Assembly (NCBI GenBank): GCA_963803335.1 | Contig: CAWDME010000019.1 | Span: forward strand, 62,001-126,000 | Source of the DNA: DASSUW01 sp963803335 | GTDB taxonomy: Bacteria; Actinomycetota; Thermoleophilia; Solirubrobacterales; Solirubrobacteraceae | Length of the DNA: 64,000 nucleotides | Direction: 5' to 3' | Shown here: positions 61,401-64,000 of the stretch, piece after piece | How positions within the stretch are numbered: the stretch's first letter is position 1 | Layout: each line of letters opens with the position of its first letter | Translations under genes and position numbers: made by a program | The notes under the pieces: generated by a model | Databases searched by the model: none | Told to the model about the DNA's origin: nothing | The model's input: only the letters and a program-made list of their open reading frames with translations

Positions 61401-62528
61401 GTGGGCCGCGACCGCCGCGTGATGATCATCGGGCTGCCGCTGCTGCAACTCGTGACCGAGCGCGGCCTGCGCTCGGTCATCGCCCACGAGTTCGGCCACT
61501 ACGCCGGTGGCGACACCCGCCTCGGGCCGTGGATCTACCGCACGCGCGCGACGATCCTGCGCACGATCGGCCACCTCAGCTCCGCGGACGGCGACGAGTC
61601 GTGGACGCAGGCACTCGTCCGCCTCCCGTTCATCTGGTACGGCAAGGCGTTCCTGCGCATCACCAACGCGATCTCGCGCCGCCAGGAGTTCGCAGCCGAC
61701 GCGTTCGCCGCCGCGCGCGCGGGCCGCGACGTCCACGTCGCCACCCTGCGCCGCATCCACGCCTACGCCCCGGCGTTCGACGTCTTCTGGTCGAACGAGG
61801 TCTCGCCGCTCCTCTCGGCGGGCCGGCGCCCGCCGGTCGGCGAGGGCTTCCACACGTTCGTCCACGCCGCCCCGATCGAGCAGGCCGCGAGCGAGCACCT
61901 CACCCAGGAGCTCGCCCACGGCGCCAGCGACCCCTACGACTCGCACCCGTCACTGGCCGAGCGCATCGCGGCGGTCGAGCACTGCCCGCCCGGCGAGCCC
62001 GACGACTCGCCGCCGGCCGCCGCCCTGATCCAGGACCCGCTCGCCCTTGAGGCGGCGCAGGCGGCGCACCTGTTCGGCGCCGACGCCGAGCAGATGCAGC
62101 CGGTCGACTGGGAGGCCGTCGGCGCCGAGGTCTACCTCCAGCGTGCGCGGCGGCTGGTGGACGCGCACGGCGAGCTGCTCGGCGACGCCACCGCCGGCGA
62201 CCTCGACGAGATGGTCGACCAGCTCGGGCGCCTGGCCGGCGCGCTGCAGCAGCGCGAGCCCGAGCTCGAGGTCGAGCACGCGCGCGACTTCGCCGCCGCC
62301 CTGATGGCGGACGGCCTACTCGTGGCCCTGCACGAGCGCGGCTGGTCGGTCGAGGCGCCGCCGGCCGAGCCGGTGCTCTGCCGCCGCGGCGACGACGCGG
62401 TGCCGCCGCACGCGGTCGTCCACGAGCTGCGCGAAGGCCGTCTCAGCGGCGAGGCGTGGCGGGAGCGCGCCGCCGCGCTGGGGATCGCCGGGGTCGCGCT
62501 CCGGGCCGCCTCGACACCTGCGACGTGA
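61401..62528 (+). CDS. M48-family zinc metallopeptidase, apparently 5'-truncated
   Basis: The zinc motif HEFGHYAGGD lies at about 61482 and the third ligand region RRQEFAADAFAA follows. Recognisable M48 homology starts already at 61290 (TPELLALIEDEARGCGEPPP, then FATFEVNAAVTEVGRD) directly after the HNH stop and in its frame, but no ATG, GTG or TTG exists before GTG 61401. The usual N-terminal membrane segments, 60-90 residues, are missing. Either a decayed gene or a soluble internal-start product of 375 residues. The C-terminal part has normal composition and no stops. Confidence 0.75.
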   Translation: MGRDRRVMIIGLPLLQLVTERGLRSVIAHEFGHYAGGDTRLGPWIYRTRATILRTIGHLSSADGDESWTQALVRLPFIWYGKAFLRITNAISRRQEFAADAFAAARAGRDVHVATLRRIHAYAPAFDVFWSNEVSPLLSAGRRPPVGEGFHTFVHAAPIEQAASEHLTQELAHGASDPYDSHPSLAERIAAVEHCPPGEPDDSPPAAALIQDPLALEAAQAAHLFGADAEQMQPVDWEAVGAEVYLQRARRLVDAHGELLGDATAGDLDEMVDQLGRLAGALQQREPELEVEHARDFAAALMADGLLVALHERGWSVEAPPAEPVLCRRGDDAVPPHAVVHELREGRLSGEAWRERAAALGIAGVALRAASTPAT

Positions 62529-62582
62529 TGGGGCCGCCTCGGCGCCCGCGGGCTGACGGCGCCGCCGACGCACGGCGGCATT

Positions 62583-62715
62583 GAGGGGTGCGAGATCGGC
62601 CGCGGCGCGGGTCCGCTCGGGCTTGGGGTCGCATAGCGACCCTTTCCCAGCACACACGCCCGATGTCGCGCCGCGGCCGGCTCCCTCGCCTCCCTACGTG
62701 GCGGCAGTTCGCGCG
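62583..62715 (+). repeat. Dispersed intergenic repeat, copy B
   Basis: Homologous to 45971-46095 in the opposite orientation. Core GGGTCGCATAGCGACCC then TTTCCCAGCAC at 62626-62653. The outer arms CGGCCGCGGCGCG and CGCGCCGCGGCCG are themselves inverted. It starts 55 bp after the M48 stop, in the same relative orientation to the upstream gene as copy A. Confidence 0.8.
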
Positions 62716-62746
62716 GGCAACGCAACGGCCAGTTGCCCAGAACGAA

Positions 62747-62778
62747 CGAAGGCCCCGGGTCGACACCCGGGGCCTTCG
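62747..62778. terminator. Strong 14-bp hairpin between M48 and gyrA
   Basis: CGAAGGCCCCGGGT and ACCCGGGGCCTTCG form a perfect stem with a 4-nt loop. Convergent genes on both sides suggest a bidirectional terminator. T tracts are weak on both sides. Confidence 0.6.
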
Positions 62779-63057
62779 CACAACTCGCTGGATCTTTTGA
62801 GCCGCTGTCGGTTTGCTCATTCGGCCGGGGGGACCAACTCCGGCGCCGACGACGGCGGTGTCACGGTGTGGATTCCGCTCCAGCGGGTCCAGCTCCGGCT
62901 GCTAGCGGCCGGACACCTCCAGGGTCCCAGAAGAACTGTCACTCAACTTTGGACCACCCCCTTTCTCTGGTCTCGCCAGAGTAGCGAAGTCCGCGGCGGT
63001 TGTAACGTCGCCCGCAGGTCGTCGCGTGGGGTTTGCGACGACCGGAGGGCGAAACAC

Positions 63058-64000
63058 TTATTCGTCTGGCTCAGACTCGACTTCGGGCTCGATCTCGGCG
63101 CCGGCCTCGAGATCGGTGTCGGCATCGATGGCGACGACGCCTTCGTCCTCGCCCGCTGCCGCGTCCGCGGCCTCCTCGGCCTGGGTCTCGACGACCAGCG
63201 CCACCGCCGACACCTCGTCGCCCTCGCGCAGGTTCATCACCTTCACGCCCTGGGCGGCGCGGCCGTAGCGGTTGATCCCGCGCACGCCGGTCCGCTGCAC
63301 CATGCCGTTGATCGAGATGAAGACGAGGTCCTCGTGCTCGCGCACGACCAGCGCAGCGGCGAGCAGGCCCTTCGCGTCGGTGAACGTGATCGTCTTCACG
63401 CCCTTCGCGCCGCGTGAAGTCTGCCGGTACTCGTCGATCGCGGTGCGCTTGCCGAAACCGCTGTCGGTGACGACCAGCAGGTCCTGACCGGGCCGCGCGA
63501 CGTCCATCGCCAGCACGTAGTTGTCCTTGCCGGAGACGTTCATGCCGCGCACGCCGCTGGTGTCGCGGCCCATCGCGCGAGCGTCCTCCTCCTTGAAGCG
63601 GACGGTCAGGCCCTCGTGCGAGACCATCAGGATCTCGTCACCCGGATCGACCCGCCGCACGGCGACCAGCTCGTCGTCGTCGCGGATCTTGATCGCGATG
63701 ATGCCGTCGGCCTTGATCGGCGTGTTGTAGGCCTGGAACGCCGTCTTCTTCACCGTGCCCTGGCGTGTGGCGAACATCAGGTACTGCGTCTCTGAGAAGT
63801 CGCGCGTCGCCAGCACCGATTGCACGCGCTCGCCGTCGCGCAGCGGCAGCACGTTGCCGAGGTACCGGCCCTTGGACGTGCGGCCGGCCTCCGGCAGGTC
63901 GTAGACCTTCGAGCGGTAGACCTTGCCGCGGTTGGTGAAGAAGAGCAGGAAGTCGTGCGTCGAGCTGACGAACAGGTGCTCGATGTAGTCGTCTTCCTTG
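63058..64000 (-). CDS. gyrA: DNA gyrase subunit A, C-terminal part
   Basis: 314 residues are in the window; the 5' end lies beyond 64000. The sequence is the beta-pinwheel domain, with blades such as FFTNRGKVYRSKVYDLPEAG, RQGTVKKTAFQAYNTP, MVSHEGLTVRFKEEDARAMG and INGMVQRTGVRGINRYGRAA (20 residues each at most). The breakage-reunion domain is outside. It ends in an acidic tail of about 40 residues rich in Glu, Asp and Ala. It wraps DNA for negative supercoiling. Confidence 0.97.
   Translation of the reverse strand, partial: KEDDYIEHLFVSSTHDFLLFFTNRGKVYRSKVYDLPEAGRTSKGRYLGNVLPLRDGERVQSVLATRDFSETQYLMFATRQGTVKKTAFQAYNTPIKADGIIAIKIRDDDELVAVRRVDPGDEILMVSHEGLTVRFKEEDARAMGRDTSGVRGMNVSGKDNYVLAMDVARPGQDLLVVTDSGFGKRTAIDEYRQTSRGAKGVKTITFTDAKGLLAAALVVREHEDLVFISINGMVQRTGVRGINRYGRAAQGVKVMNLREGDEVSAVALVVETQAEEAADAAAGEDEGVVAIDADTDLEAGAEIEPEVESEPDE

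Larger units (their letters stand above)
62529..63057. other. 529-bp intergenic region between convergent genes
   Basis: It contains repeat copy B and a strong hairpin (listed separately). From about 62800 to 63057 I see no supported gene, tRNA or repeat. Short open frames here are not convincing. Confidence 0.6.

Noticed and set aside
62800..63057. Possible tRNA or small RNA gene before gyrA
   Set aside because: I could not fold a cloverleaf and saw no CCA-type end or conserved loops.

Overview
The window is GC-rich, gene-dense bacterial chromosome. It looks like a motile high-GC actinobacterium, most likely of the deep-branching Thermoleophilia/Solirubrobacterales type (inference). The basis is a canonical actinobacterial FhaA-FhaB-PstP-RodA-PbpA-PknB block close to gyrA, together with a full flagellar system that lacks the outer-membrane L- and P-ring genes. 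The gyrA/pknB neighbourhood usually lies near the replication origin.

Region 1 (1-6651) is a sugar biosynthesis island: a thiamine-diphosphate enzyme (cut by the window edge), a short-chain dehydrogenase, a PseG/SpsG-like hydrolase, a nucleotide-sugar epimerase, a NeuB-family synthase, a DegT/PseC-like aminotransferase, a glutamate-1-semialdehyde-type aminotransferase and a SpsF-like cytidylyltransferase. Together they predict an activated nonulosonate-like sugar. Region 2 (6633-12125) holds a CHAP hydrolase, two glycosyltransferases and three flagellins, so the sugar is probably put on flagellin.

Region 3 (12136-45068) is one flagellar locus. On the minus strand it encodes two small unknowns, a PilZ protein, FlhF, FlhA, FlhB, FliR/Q/P/O; then an ABC exporter and a YihY protein as an insertion; then FliN, FliL, MotB, MotA, FlbD, FlgE, FlgD, FliK, a lytic transglycosylase, FliJ, FliI/H/G/F/E, FlgC/B, FliT-like, FliS, FliD, FlaG, FliA (sigma-28), an FlhB-like FlhX and a FliK-like partner. 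On the plus strand it encodes FlgF, FlgG, FlgJ, FlgN, FlgK, FlgL, FliW and CsrA. Sigma-28-type promoters with a fixed 15-bp spacer precede at least nine transcription units, including flagellins, flgB, fliO, fliS, flaG, flgF and flgG. No fliM is present. A 168-bp long inverted repeat separates fliI from fliJ.

Region 4 (45153-64000) holds an unknown acidic membrane-anchored protein, a DsbA-fold protein, a Ser/Thr kinase, Ddl, the PknB/cell-wall block, a second kinase with a multi-pass membrane domain, two unknown membrane-anchored proteins, prephenate dehydratase, an HNH endonuclease, a 5'-truncated M48 peptidase and the 3' part of gyrA. A dispersed repeat occurs twice here (about 45971-46095 and 62583-62715), each time just downstream of a gene in the same relative orientation.
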